64,000 bases of DNA from Protopterus annectens (lineage: Eukaryota; Chordata; Ceratodontiformes; Protopteridae), in the NCBI RefSeq assembly GCF_019279795.1, contig NC_056743.1, positions 931,858,003 through 931,922,002 on the forward strand, in the 5' to 3' direction. Below, one piece after another: positions 35,517-46,690 of this stretch. Both the position numbers and the translations under genes were made by a program. Under the pieces are notes generated by a model, which was not told where the DNA came from, did not search any database, and saw only the letters and a program-made list of their open reading frames with translations. The stretch's first letter is position 1; every line of letters begins with the position of its first letter.

Positions 35517-38301
35517 ACCCCAGCACTACCAGGTTATACCTCATACCATGCTTTTCGGCCCCAAAACTTGGACCGAACCACAAAAGGAGGGGGAGTATCG
35601 ATATTCATCAAAGATACCCACACCTCCAGGTTGGTGGCAAAGCACGAAGCATCAGAGACTATCCATGTGCAACTAACAGTGGGTAAAACTGCCTTCCAGT
35701 TTATAGCCTGCTACAGACCACCCTCCCAAACCCAGGAACCCCACTCGGCCTTTCTGAGAACATTGGAAAATATGAAGGTCTCTCCAAACACCATTATATT
35801 GGGCGACTTCAACTACCCAAACATAGACTGGGAGCATTACTCTAGCTCCAACACCCTAACCCAAAGGTTCCTAGAATTTATAAACTCAAATGCTATGGAA
35901 CAACTTGTTACCACTCCCACAAGAGGGGAAAACATACTGGACCTGATCATCACCAACATGGGGACTCTATGCTCCAGACCAGAAGTGTAGCCCTCACTAG
36001 TAAGATCAGACCATAAACTAATCTCACTGGATATTTACATCCCGATCCAACCCCCTGCCTAGAAAACCACAGTGAAAAACTTCTCTAAAGCAAATTTCAC
36101 ACTCCTCAAAACCAAGGTGGAATCCTTCAAAGCCCCCGGGCCTGTGGAAAATACGGCCCAGACCGCAGAATCCTTTATAAACGCATTCTATGAACACCTT
36201 CAGGAATGCATGGATCATGCGATCCCAAATAAAACCAAGACCCAATCCTCCAAAGGCAGACGTCATGTCTGGTGGACCCCAGCCATAAACAAACTATACA
36301 ATAGAAGGAGGAAGCCACTGAATGATAGAGCAAAATCCCAAAAAGGGAAGGCATCACTGATCAGTATTAGCAAAAAACTCATAAAATTGTCTAAGGCCAG
36401 CTTCGAGAGAAAAATTGCACAGGACACTAAGGATAATCACAAGGCTTTCTTTAGTTATGTTAGGAACCTGGGTGGTAATTCCCAGATATGCTCAGAATTA
36501 GTCCAAAATGACAAAAAATACACTGAACCCACAGACATTGCCAACATCCTAGCTGACAGGTTCAGCGCAAACTCCCCCCCCTCCCCACCAAAAGGGCAAA
36601 TATCTATCCCAGCAGAGTGCTGCCCCCTCTGACATCTCAGATGCTCAGGTAAGAGCCACCCTCTCCAAACCAAAAAACACAGCATCAATGGGACCAGACG
36701 GTGTCCCGGGCTGCGTCCTACATGAAATCCAAGAAGAGCTAAACCCAAACATAAAACTACTGTTCAATCTCAGCCTTACTACAGGATATGTGCCCAAAGA
36801 GTGGCGTACAGCAACAGTGGTCCCTCTCCATAAAGGTGGTGCCTCAACGGATCCTGGAAATTATCGCCCCATAAGCCTGACTAGCTTGGTCTGCAAAGCT
36901 ATGGAAAGGATCATCATGGACCTCATAAATAAAGATATTGGGGACCTACAGACACTGGGTCCTACCCAGTTTGGGTTTGTTAAGGGCAGATCCTGCCTCT
37001 TAATCCTGTTTGATTTCTTTGAAACAGTCACCAAGGCCATTGACGAGGGGAAGGTGGTCCACACAGCCTACCTGGACCTCGCAAAAGCCTTTGATACAAT
37101 ACCCCACTCGGGCATTATAGATAAGCTCACCAGCTTAAATATAAACCCCTATGTCACTAGATGGATTGCAAACTGGCTCAAGGACAGAACCCACATGGTT
37201 AGAATTGCTGGAGCCATGTCAGACTCCAAACCAGTTACAAGTGGTGTCCCACAAGGCTCAGTCCTGGGACCTCTCTTGTTCGGTATATATTTCTCGGAGG
37301 TACAGGCCAACACGGAAGGACTGTGGCTGACCAAGTTCGCAGATGACTGCAAACTGGGCACCATAATCGACTCTCCAGCCGACACAAGCATCCTCCAAAA
37401 GGGCCTCATAGAAACAGACAACTGGTGCCAGAGCCATGGCCTCAAGCTAAATGCTAAAAAGTGTATAGTCATCCCCTTTGGCAAAAACAAAGTTCCCACA
37501 AATTACCACATAGGTAGTAATCCATTAAGTACAGAAGAAGTAATTAGGGACCTGGGGACCCAAGTTGATAGCAATCTCTCATTTGACAACCACGTGGCCA
37601 AAGTAGTTAGAAAAACATTTTATATAGCCCACCTAATCATGAAGGGATTCACATCTAGATCAGGGGAGGTCATCGTGCCTCTTTACTCATCCCTCATCAG
37701 GCCCATAATTGAGTACAATGCCCCTTTTGGGATGTACCTTACCAGACACCTGCAGCAACTGGAAAGACCCCAAAAGTACCTCACCAAGAGGATCAAATGG
37801 CTCAAACAGATGCCATATGCTGCCCGGTTAAAGAAACTCCAGCTCTACTCAGTGGCATACCGCCTGTTCAGAGGCGATCTGTGCCTGACGATAAAGCCAT
37901 GTCCAACCCGGAATTAATGGACATGCTGCACCTCAGAAAATCCAAATCCCATCGAGCTACGCGCTCGAGAGACTTGAACCTCAGCCCTGAAATAAATAGG
38001 ACATGCTGGAGGGACAGATTCATAACCCAGAGGCTCCCTTCACTCTGGAATAAAATCCCAGTCCAGGTTAGGCAGAGTCCCTCATTGACTCTCTTCAAGA
38101 GGAATCTTGATGAGTGGATGGGAGATGGTAGGTTTACCCCGGGTATCAATTCTGTGTCACTGTTAGACAGAGGCACAGTATACTAACCTCAAAAAAGGGC
38201 ATAGCAAAATAAATTTAAAATGGGTGGCGAAAGCCAAACGCATTCTGGCTAGGCTTATAAATGTCCTAGGGCAGATAGCCTAGTATGAACTTATGAACCT
38301 A
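35517..38301 (+). mobile_element. CR1 LINE (copy D), 5' truncated, young
   Basis: Starts abruptly in the endonuclease at A-L-P-G-Y-T-S-Y-H after a TA microsatellite and ends with the stem-loop (38250-38283) and two tail 8-mers that run into TATATATA. TA repeats on both sides suggest insertion into a microsatellite. By eye it is nearly identical to copy I (15648-18470 reverse complemented), so both derive from a recently active source. ORF2 has a few breaks. Confidence 0.9.
35518..38186 (+). pseudogene. CR1 ORF2 of copy D, 5' truncated and broken
   Basis: The endonuclease is missing about its first 43 residues. It shows G-G-G-V-S-I-F-I-K near 35590, C-Y-R-P-P-S near 35709, L-G-D-F-N-Y-P near 35800 and a stop after E-V at 35988. 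The linker region is open at 36072-36632. The reverse transcriptase is open at 36688-37917, with Y-R-P-I-S-L near 36862, Y-L-D-L-A-K-A-F-D near 37069, S-G-V-P-Q-G-S near 37239 and F-A-D-D-C-K near 37338. A frame change near 37890 precedes the C-terminus, which ends S-L-L-D-R-G-T-V-Y at 38186. Confidence 0.88.
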
Positions 38302-38640
38302 TATATATATATATGTGTGTGCGTTTGTGTATATATATTAATAAATATATAGGTATGCATGTATACTTAACTCAATGCGCTGAAAAATCAGTGATAAAAA
38401 ATTACAGAGCCTTATGCCAAAAGTCATGGTCTCAATGTAAGCCCAACTCAATTTCAGGAGACTTATTCTTGGTGTAAATGACTTACTCTGTTGGAAGGCC
38501 TTTCTAAAAGCAGGTTAACACTGGGGTCCAGATTCCAAAAGACATGCTTTTACAGTAAGTAACTTACTCTATTAATATAAAGTAAAACAAGGCATTGGTT
38601 ACGTCTACAGAACTCGTTTATGTTCTTCAGAATGAGAGAA
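38302..38640. other. No gene recognised
   Basis: A TA/GT-rich start, then mixed sequence without supported features. Confidence 0.5.
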
Positions 38641-38851
38641 AGGAGTTAGTTCATTTTACTAACTAACTCGGTAGTACTAGTGCGTAAAAGTAGACGTCCA
38701 CGATTTCAAGCCCGAAATGCATTTTTTCAGACTTGTTAGAATCACTCGATACTTTCGCGCGTAATACTACTGTACGTCATTACGACCTTAAACGTGTGGG
38801 CGTGGAATTGAATGGAGCGGTATACAAACTGGTAGAACAGAATCTGAACGG
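38641..38851 (+). other. CpG-rich patch with splice-donor-like end; possible first exon
   Basis: Local CpG content is clearly higher than in the surroundings (for example TTTCGCGCGTAA near 38753, ACGTCATTACGACC near 38774). It ends at GAACG followed by GTAAGAATTT near 38850, a good splice-donor match. The frame from 38733 gives M-L-E-S-L-D-T-F-A-R-N and then G-V-E-L-N-G-A-V-Y-K-L-V. I do not recognise this peptide. It could be an untranslated or short first exon of a host gene, or chance. Confidence 0.25.
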
Positions 38852-39261
38852 TAAGAATTTATTTGTTGTTAATACAGTGTGTATGTTTATGTCTCGCCGC
38901 CGCGTTTTATTTTTGGTCATGCATAAATAGCATTTGCCTTTCTCTGTTGATGGAAAGGCGTTTTATGTAAAACTATTATTTTAGCTTATTGTTTCCAGGT
39001 TGTTTCGGTGTTGGTGTAGACAAACTGTTTAATAGTGGAATGCTATTAGTGTGTGATTAGGGTTGCCACCTTTTCAAATGCCCAAAGTGGGATATTTTTG
39101 GTACAGATGTCAGATTTTGCAGGGCGATACATACCCACGGTCAGTACAAAGGACAGCACATCAGTTTTTTGCCTAAATAAAAGCATTTTCTTGTAGCATT
39201 TTAGTTGCTTGTTCTGTTTCTTACAACATGTAGGTGTTTCAGATAACTGTTTTATGCAACT

Positions 39262-39427
39262 ACGAATAACAAATCCCAGCTGGTAGATACACAGGAAATC
39301 CATAGTGGAAAAGCAGGCAACCGACTCCACGGCAATGTGAATCACAAATATTTTATTCCAACATAAAGTACAAAACACACAAAATGGATTGAGCGCTTTC
39401 GTCTCCACCCTGGAGACCTCTTCAGAA
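39262..39427 (-). mobile_element. Small Penelope-type insertion carrying a hammerhead motif
   Basis: 166 bp flanked by the exact 14-bp direct repeat TGTTTTATGCAACT (39248-39261 and 39428-39441), so it is an insertion into the TIR element. Read on the minus strand, it opens with a hammerhead-like motif, then AATAAAATATTTGTG and about 90 further bases. No coding. The hammerhead at one end and the small size fit a solitary terminal repeat of a Penelope-like element or a non-autonomous relative; a SINE is the alternative. Confidence 0.55.
39391..39425 (-). ncRNA. Hammerhead ribozyme motif (minimal helix III)
   Basis: On the minus strand: CTGAAGA (core CUGANGA), G, stem II of 7 perfect pairs (GTCTCCA with TGGAGAC) closed by GGG, then GAAA, the self-complementary GCGC as minimal helix III, and TC as the cleavage-site dinucleotide (N-U-H with H = C). 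Helix I could form between ATT before the core and AAT after the cleavage site. All invariant core bases are present. Minimal helix-III hammerheads are documented in Penelope-like retroelements and may act as dimers. Confidence 0.6.
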
Positions 39428-39589
39428 TGTTTTATGCAACTGTTACATAAATATATGAAATAATTTTGTTTTAAAATCCAGGACATTTGCCATTTTTTCA
39501 GTTTTTTTTTTGCAGGACACAACTGCCCAAAGAGGGATTGTCACTTACAAAGTGGGACAGGTGGTAACCCTAAGTGTGTCGGCTTATCA

Positions 39590-39597
<8 letters not shown>

Positions 39598-39642
<45 letters not shown>
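39598..39642 (+). repeat. (TA)n microsatellite
   Basis: About 22 TA units after GTGTGTA. Confidence 0.95.
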
Positions 39643-39644
<2 letters not shown>

Positions 39645-40074
39645 AAAATGTTTTTATTTTTAGGAATACTTGCATGTCTCATTCAAGGTTGTAACTTTAC
39701 ATATTCAGTGTAGTTAAATGAGTACAGTACATTAGTTTTTAAGAACTTATACCAGATAGAACGTGTAGAACTTTTAAAATTAATGTTGCTAGTTCTATTG
39801 TTTACAGTTGTAAGATGCGGCAATTATAAAATGTCCCAAGTGCATAGAGGTAGGAGTTGGAAAAATTTTTTACAATTTTTCAATGCAATAGCAGTGAGAG
39901 GGGTGACAGCATGTGGAATGAATACAGAAGTCTCTAATTATACCTGGGCTCCACCATTTATCATTGTGTGGAGAATGCCATTGATTCCGTTCTTCCCACT
40001 GGGTTTCCTCGCTGCCACTCCATCAGTCATCCCAGCTACCAATTGAACATGGGTTGGCCTGTCTGTGGTCAGTA
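39643..40074. other. No gene recognised
   Basis: A short open frame at 39783-40046 shows no recognisable motif and has no supporting context. Nothing else noted. Confidence 0.5.
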
Positions 40075-40235
40075 GTTGCTTCAACAAAGTATTAGGTTAA
40101 GGGTGTACACACTTATGCAACCAGCTTATCGTATGTTTTTATTTTTATTTTTCCCCCGAACAGATTTGTTTTTCAATTGAATTGTACAGGTTATAGGTCA
40201 TATTAAACATGGGAAAAGTTTTGAAATGATTTATT
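40075..40235 (+). mobile_element. Tc1/mariner remnant: transposase end and 3' region
   Basis: Reads A-S-T-K-Y-stop at about 40078-40095. The following GGGTGTACACACTTATGCAA and TTTTTCAATTGAATTGTACA match from memory the 3' part of a widespread fish Tc1-like transposon. The rest of the transposase is absent on the left. Confidence 0.65.
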
Positions 40236-41479
40236 GTGGTCTAATTTTTGGTACTTTTCCGGTATCTAGGCAACACTGTAAATGCGGTAGCTGGTGCTCG
40301 GAATCATCGTACAACTGCTGATATTTGTGGAATATACTAGTGCAGCATGAGCGGAAACCTAGCTGGGATAGTTCTGTAACCACAATCAATCACTGCAGCA
40401 TATAACTGTCTTTCTTTCGCAATAAAAAACGAACAAGCTTCAGGGCTAACAGCTGTGCGATGATTCTGAGCGCAAGCTACTGCTTTTAAACTTTTGCCCT
40501 GATAACGGAAAATGTAAGTAAAAAAGAGAGCCAGAGCAAAGCTCTGAGCCAAAATCAGGGAAGTCCATAAATGACACTTGAAGAGTTAAAGTCGGTGTGG
40601 GTTCTAGTTAGGTTTAAAGTAAGTATGACACAGAAAGTTCCAAAGCATTACCTGGCAGTGAGAAACAGAGGGTAGGGCAATTCTGTCACTCAGTATCTCT
40701 TTCTTCACATTAAAAAACAAACAACGAATGTATTTTTCTAATATTTCAACTTGGATTCACAGTCTTCCTCCTTTTTATTACAGTAGGAAAGAAACACTTA
40801 CTAAATGAACCCTTTTACAACTCCATCCTTCTCGGCATCTGTCTAACTCAGCCTCTTCCTATCCTTTCATCTTATTTTGCTCACCCAAAACACACACACA
40901 CACACACACGGATGCTCTGCACTTTTAATTAACTTAAATTAGGGGGGAAACGCATGCTTACCTCGAGGAAGTTAGACAGCCGCTAGAAAGCCCAGTTACT
41001 ACAAGATAATGTGCCAGCAGAATCGAGGACAGAAGTATTAAAAACTATAGTTATCTCACCAGAATGCGCTTGCTGTATTAAAGGTATATCCTTCTGCTCA
41101 GATTGTGAGGTCCACACTTAAAGACGTTACATGAATTATTTTATTTACATGTCCTGTACATCTTGTGGAGTTAAAACTAAGCAAACGTTTAATCAGACGA
41201 AAACGGCAGGTGCAGAACCTCTTAAAGTATTTTGTATTTTTTTGTTGTGCCTTTACTTATCTATCCCTTTTGTTAACTGGATGACTGGACAGTCATGGGT
41301 CCAACAACTTTTTTTCAGTCATTAACTGTGGTCTGATGAAAACAAATAAAAGAACAACATAGTATGGACATACAAGTTTAAGTGCGGAAGATACTTACAT
41401 AATTTTACATACTAAGTACAAATGATATTATTATAACCACACGCATTAAAAGTGTTGCCCCGATTAATGGAAAAGTTCT
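40236..41479. other. Intervening sequence with CpG-rich parts, no gene established
   Basis: Separates two pieces of a Tc1-like end, so it may itself be an insertion. It contains CpG-richer DNA near 40270-40500, an (AC)n run at 40889-40909 and a minus-strand splice-donor-like CTCGAG/GTAAGC near 40958-40970. A phrase reading L-W-S-D-E-N near 41325 resembles a Tc1 transposase catalytic block but is too short to claim. No exon can be confirmed. Confidence 0.4.
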
Positions 41480-41552
41480 ATCACAAAAAACAGGCATTTT
41501 AACAGGGGTGTGTAAACTTTTTATATCCACTGGATATGTCAGGTGCCAACTT
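41480..41552 (+). mobile_element. Tc1/mariner 3' terminal repeat remnant
   Basis: CAGGCATTTTAACAGGGGTG followed by TGTAAACTTTTTATATCCACTG matches the terminal repeat of the same fish Tc1-like family as the piece at 40075-40235, in the same orientation. Confidence 0.65.
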
Positions 41553-41559
41553 TCACTCC

Positions 41560-42660
41560 AGCCAGCATAATATTGTTAGGTATTTGCTAGTCTGCCCTGC
41601 AGTCCATTGAGCATTCACCTGACATTTCTGTGGTGTGGCAGGTGCCATATAGCACTCTTCCCAGCACAGCGCTGAAGGAACTGTGAGGTGGATAGCTTTT
41701 TCTTGCTATGGCCACCTCTGGCCTGCCTGGCATTTATAGCTTGTAAAGTGCACACTGAAATCTAGCACTGTTGTGTCTGTGAAGCAAATGTATCTTATCA
41801 ATATACTCTTTGTTAACCTAGCACGCCAGCTATTTTGGACTTTATCAGGTTCCTGTTGGCACACTGCACAGCATAAATAATCTGTGATACAGTTGTATGT
41901 AGATAACGCAGTCTACCGTCTCACTTTGCACTTCATCCTGAGGAAGCTGCAGTCCACACAGCACAGCAGTACTGAGTCTGTGAGAGTTGCAGTTATGTTT
42001 AGTCAACACATTCTGCCGTGAGAAAAACACTGTGTGTTCAAGACTGTATACTGGTCCATCTGGCAGGCTGCTGGTCCACTAAGCTTAGGTTATGCCAACT
42101 GCACTCCACATCATGACAGTCTGATCTTTGAGACTGCTGTGTCTAGTCAATGCACTTGGCTTGATTACTTGACACTCTGTCCAGCATGAATTGTGTGCCA
42201 AACAGCAGCTGACATTCCACCCAGTACTGCTTGGTATGTGAGACTGATGTCAGATCAAGTCATTCTTTTGCCACCTGCCACTTTACCAAGCTGGGATTAT
42301 ATGCCATGTGTTAGCTGGCACTTTAGCCAGCACAACGCTTCTGGTTGAGACAGCTGTGTTTGGTCAAGGCATTCACTGATATTTGTTTTCTTGGCACTTT
42401 GTTGATCTGCCAAATGCCAGCCTAGACTGTAGTCACAGTACTACCTGGTCTATAAAGCTGATAGCTATGTCTGGACAGGCCACTTTGCTGGTCCTGTTGG
42501 CACTCCAGCCACTATGGAATGCGAATTAGCTGTCAGTCCAATCAGCACAGCACTATTGATTCTGTGAGACAGATGGCTGTTTTGACACGCAGTTGGTTAG
42601 TCCACTTGGTTGATAACATATTGTATGCCACTGTTTCTTGCACTTCAGAGAACACAGATT
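41560..42660 (+). repeat. Strongly degenerate tandem repeat, ~105-bp period
   Basis: Variants of CTGTGAGACTGCTGTGTCTA recur near 41681, 41777, 41882, 41978, 42126, 42236, 42345, 42449 and 42562. Most spacings are 96-113 bp, with one of 148. Between them further shared words recur in the same order: GGCACTTTGC, TGGCACTCCAGCC, CAGCACAGCACT. Copies are very diverged, so this is an old array that identity-based repeat finders may miss. No coding is evident. Confidence 0.65.
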
Positions 42661-43989
42661 ACATCTTTGAACACTTAAGTATATTTTCTCAGAAGTGATT
42701 AGCTTAAAGCAGTCTTATCAACTATGAACATTAAATTTAGAACACAAATAATTTACTCCTTGAAAAGCAAGACTGGATTTCTGTCTGACTGAAGGTTTTA
42801 GTTGTAGCCATCTTCTCATACTCTGTCCTTTCAGTAGCTATCTTTCTGAGTTATTGTCGGTACATTTTTGAAATCCTTTCATCTTTTTTCTACTATTGTC
42901 AGTTGTCATATCATGTAGCTCCTCATTCTTTTCTACTAAATTTGCTCTGCATGTCTGCTAATTTGGTTATTTGCCTGATCTGTGTTTCAATTTTATTTCT
43001 TACTTCTGCAGATTAAGTAATCTTGGATTTGCCTTTTTCTAAGACTTTCTAAACACGAGTTTCAAGTGATCGTGCTTTGTCGCAGCTTGTGCTTCTTTGA
43101 CATAAATGCAATCACAGAATTTCTCCCGTCCATGTACTTCTGCATCTAACTTTTTTTCTCAGGGCATATACATTTTTGTACATGTAAATTCTGTACAGCT
43201 GTAATTGCTCTTGACCCAGATTGTACCTCTTTCTGCAACTGCTGTTAACCCATAGACAGCTGGTTTGTTTTCCTGTAAGCCCACAGGTTCTGTACCATTT
43301 TGACTACATCCATGTGTAGCAGATCTGAGATGCTTCATAGTATTTCAGTGCAGATGCTTCTGTTGCTAGTTTCTTGAGCATTTCAAAACTTTTTTTTTAT
43401 TCTTTCCTGCCTACATCTTGCTCCAGCAGCTAGCTTTCTAGTAAACATGCCTATGTCATGCATATTGGCCTTAATCTTTACACAATAAATGTATTGTTCC
43501 TAGAAATTTAATTAATGCCCGTTTCATTTTTTCATTTTGGAAGTTGTGTTGCTGCTGCAACTTTCTTTGTCTGGATTCAATGCTTTTTTTACTTTGGTGA
43601 CTTAACAGACTTCTTGCTCTTATCTTAAATTATTCTTTAATTCGGCATTCATTAGCTGCATTTATTTCCTCTGTTCTTATTGTGCAAGATCCCATACTAA
43701 CAAGTCATCAGTTATATCCATAACAGGTTCTAAACCTTTATTTACTTCTGCAGTTGCTCTTTTAAATACTTTGTTTTTCAGAGGAGCTGCCAAAGTGGAG
43801 TCTGAAGAAACTGTCTTTATAAACTGAGAATATGATGTGCACACTTCAGAGCTATTTTTATCTTCAAGCATCTTTGGCTAGCATTTGCTATTGTTGATAC
43901 CACTTTTTTTCAGAAATAAGCAGTGAATGGTACTTACTTTTAATCACTTTATTCAGATCTTGTGTATTAGTGCAAGTCTCAGTCTTGTC
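42661..43989. other. T-rich (plus strand) region; possible decayed minus-strand coding DNA
   Basis: The minus strand is A-rich, and several short frames rich in Lys/Glu/Gln follow one another (for example 43677-43871, with L-K-N-K-V-F-K-R-A-T-A-E-V, and another near 42950). Stops are frequent. No family is recognised. It may be an eroded mobile-element gene or only strand-biased base composition. Confidence 0.3.
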
Positions 43990-44769
43990 CTGCTTCACTA
44001 CAGTGAAGGTGTCTTTCTTGATGTTTTTTTTTTTCATGGTGGATGAATAATCTTAGCTTGTTCTACCTTGGAGAAGATGCAGGGAAATATAGTTGAGCTC
44101 TGTATACATGGGTCTGAGGCAGGATGCTTTTTCTTCAGCAGTATTTTGCCATCTCCAAGAATAATGCTACAGTTTCAAACAAAAATAATTAATTTTTGTG
44201 TTTTTAACAGTTACCTTAAATTTTTATCATTCCGGGAGGGGGGTCCATTGTTTGTCGACATGAGAGGTGATTATTGACAGGCTGGCCTGCTTTGTCAAGA
44301 ATGGCCTTAATCTATCTTGTATGTGTGCTTCTGCATATTGGCTAAGACTGTTTTCTCCCGCATAAATGTCTTTTTAGGCAATGTTCATGTGTTAGTCTTT
44401 CCAGCCTAGGAATTTGTAATCCTGTCTACATTAAGATGATTCTGCTTAGTGCTAGGAGTCTTAACAATAAGCTAGTTGATTTGAAGGCTTTACTGACACT
44501 TTAGCACATCAGTGAGTGTGTAGTTATACACACTTGGTTTCAGTATTCCAAATAATACCCCCTCTCTAACAGGATACAGTGTTTATCACTATTTTAGAAT
44601 GTCAGGGGAGGGTTTGCTTTTTTCCAATCAGATATCATTTTCCCTGGATCTTCAAGATTATGAATTTGAACTCTTTGACATTTTGGTCACAACTGATAAA
44701 AATCAGATACTGCATCAGTGCTAACTACATGTTCTTTCATTGCCATCAGAGGACATTATTTTAACTCTG

Positions 44770-45147
44770 CATCTATCTGTCCGTCCATCCATCCATCCAT
44801 CCTTTGTTGACCAGGTTAGTCCCACTAGGCTAGTAGTCTCTCTTCAGGGGAGAACAGTGATGGTATTTATACTGCTAAGGGAAATTTGGGCAGGACACTG
44901 GGGAGCTTTTCTTAACTCTTTTCGATAGGTTCCACGGGATCTTTTACATACATCTATGCTACCACCAACTCAGGCAGATCGACCCTCTGTTTAACATCTT
45001 ATGTGAAGGATGACCTTTCAGGGTGTAGTACCCCATTATACTGCACTGTGATATCAAGCAATCCCTGTACCTGATGTGGGAATAGAACCCACAGCCTTCT
45101 GTACCAAAGGTGGGCATGTTACCTGTTGAGCCACTGACTGTGCACCT
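44770..45147 (-). mobile_element. tRNA-derived SINE of a second family, minus strand, inside CR1 copy E
   Basis: On the minus strand the head has an A-box-like TGGCTCAACAGG (45122-45133) and a B-box-like GGTTCTATTCC (near 45079-45090), separated as in a tRNA. A body follows with TAAACAGAGGGTCGATCTGC and AAAGATCCCGTGG, a pattern known from fish SINEs, and the element ends in a GGAT-type simple repeat at 44775-44805. It differs from the SINEs at 1339 and 2285. It splits the CR1 endonuclease; a clear target duplication was not found. Confidence 0.7.
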
Positions 45148-46578
45148 TGATAAATTGGATCCCATCTTTGTCAATTCCAATAGCCTATTGCAAGGCAATA
45201 AAGTTTTCCTAGATTTCATTAATATCAGTTGTCGGATCAAATGGTCCAAATTTCCTCTAGAGGGAAAATATACTTGACCTTGTCCATACAAATACTACTT
45301 TTGCCTGTATATTACTAACTTTAACCCCAGTTTGATCAAATCTGCCCACCAGACTGTCACCTTTGCCCTCAAAATTAGTACCAAATTGTCCACAAATTCA
45401 ACTATGTCTATGGACTATACCAAGGCCTACCTACTGTCCTTTTTGAGGTTCTTAACACTTCTGAAAATTCTTATGTCCCATGCTGACCTTGGCTTTAAAT
45501 CCATCTTATTTACCTATGATTTCTACATCCATCTTAACCAATGTATCTATAACTAAGTACCTGTTAGGTGTATGTTGTTAAATTCAGGAGTTAGCCCTTA
45601 TGGTAGACCTCTCAGATAAATGAATGTCCACCATCACTCAGGATGAGTATGAACAGGTTTGCAGGTATTTTAAATTCATCATTTGGAAGAGTAAAGGTGA
45701 ATATGAATGGAATGTATTTAAAGGTCCTTTTTCCAACTATATAGTAAGAGTGTTTGAAGTAATACTCAGCAGTGCAACAAACTCAAAAGTGAATGGCACA
45801 ATCTGCTCTCTTACCAGAGCCACAGCAGGTGTCCTGGCTAATGCATTGTACCTTGGATATTTCCCTTCCTTTAATCTTTGAGCAATGCTCCACCTGTTTT
45901 TAGAACCTGAAAGCTGTTTACCTAAGCCGAAAACAGCAGCTCCATGGGCCTGAACATCATACTTGCTGTCCTGTTGTTAGTACAAAGGTCTTTTGTCAAA
46001 CTCCTCCTCAAGCATTCTAATCTCACTGCCTCCTCAATGTACACGCTTGAGATCTGAAGAACATAGGCTGTGGTGTCTGTACAGAAGGGTATTGTTGTAA
46101 CTGACTGGGGTAATTATTGCCCATTAACCTCATTAGTATTATCTGTAAAATCATGAAATGAATCTTAAATCCGTCTAACAATGAAATTGCTAAATTACAT
46201 ATGCTACCCTAATCAGGATTGTTTTGTGAGGAGTAGATATTACTTGCTTAAAGATTATGTTTAAAGGCAAGAAACAACTTTTGTTTTTATGCAAAAAAAC
46301 AAATGCAGTTTTGTACCATTTTGTAAAAAAAAAAACTTATTTTAAAAATTGCTTCTGACTGCAGAAGACTTGACATACAGAGATGTGTTTACATCAGTAA
46401 TATTGCTCTGACCATTATTTACCCAACTAATCCAGCATAATTATAGCTGGACACCCAGAGTGATGTAAGTGCCTTATGCCCGCCTATTAATGTTAATGCC
46501 ATAAACTCGGCTTTTTATGTTGTCTTCCACATTCAGAAGCAAATTTATATATTTTGTAAATGTTGCAAAATAAGTGCG

Positions 46579-46614
46579 GTTGTGTGTGTGTGTCTGTGTG
46601 TGTGTGTATGTATA

Positions 46615-46690
<76 letters not shown>

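Larger units (their letters stand above)
39057..39573. mobile_element. TIR element, hAT-like non-autonomous, with nested insert
   Basis: Left end TTAGGGTTGCCACCTTTT and right end, reverse complemented, TTAGGGTTACCACCTG, about 15 bp of inverted repeat. Flanks are GTGTGTGA (39049-39056) and GTGTGTCG (39574-39581), an imperfect 8-bp duplication. No coding. It contains a second insertion at 39262-39427 with its own 14-bp duplication. The superfamily call rests on duplication length only. Confidence 0.6.

Noticed and set aside
39046-39522. 158-codon minus-strand frame as a host gene
   Set aside because: It spans a TIR element and its nested insertion, and shows no conserved domain.
40337-40552. 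71-codon minus-strand frame as an exon
   Set aside because: No known motif. Acceptor and donor sites do not fit the frame.
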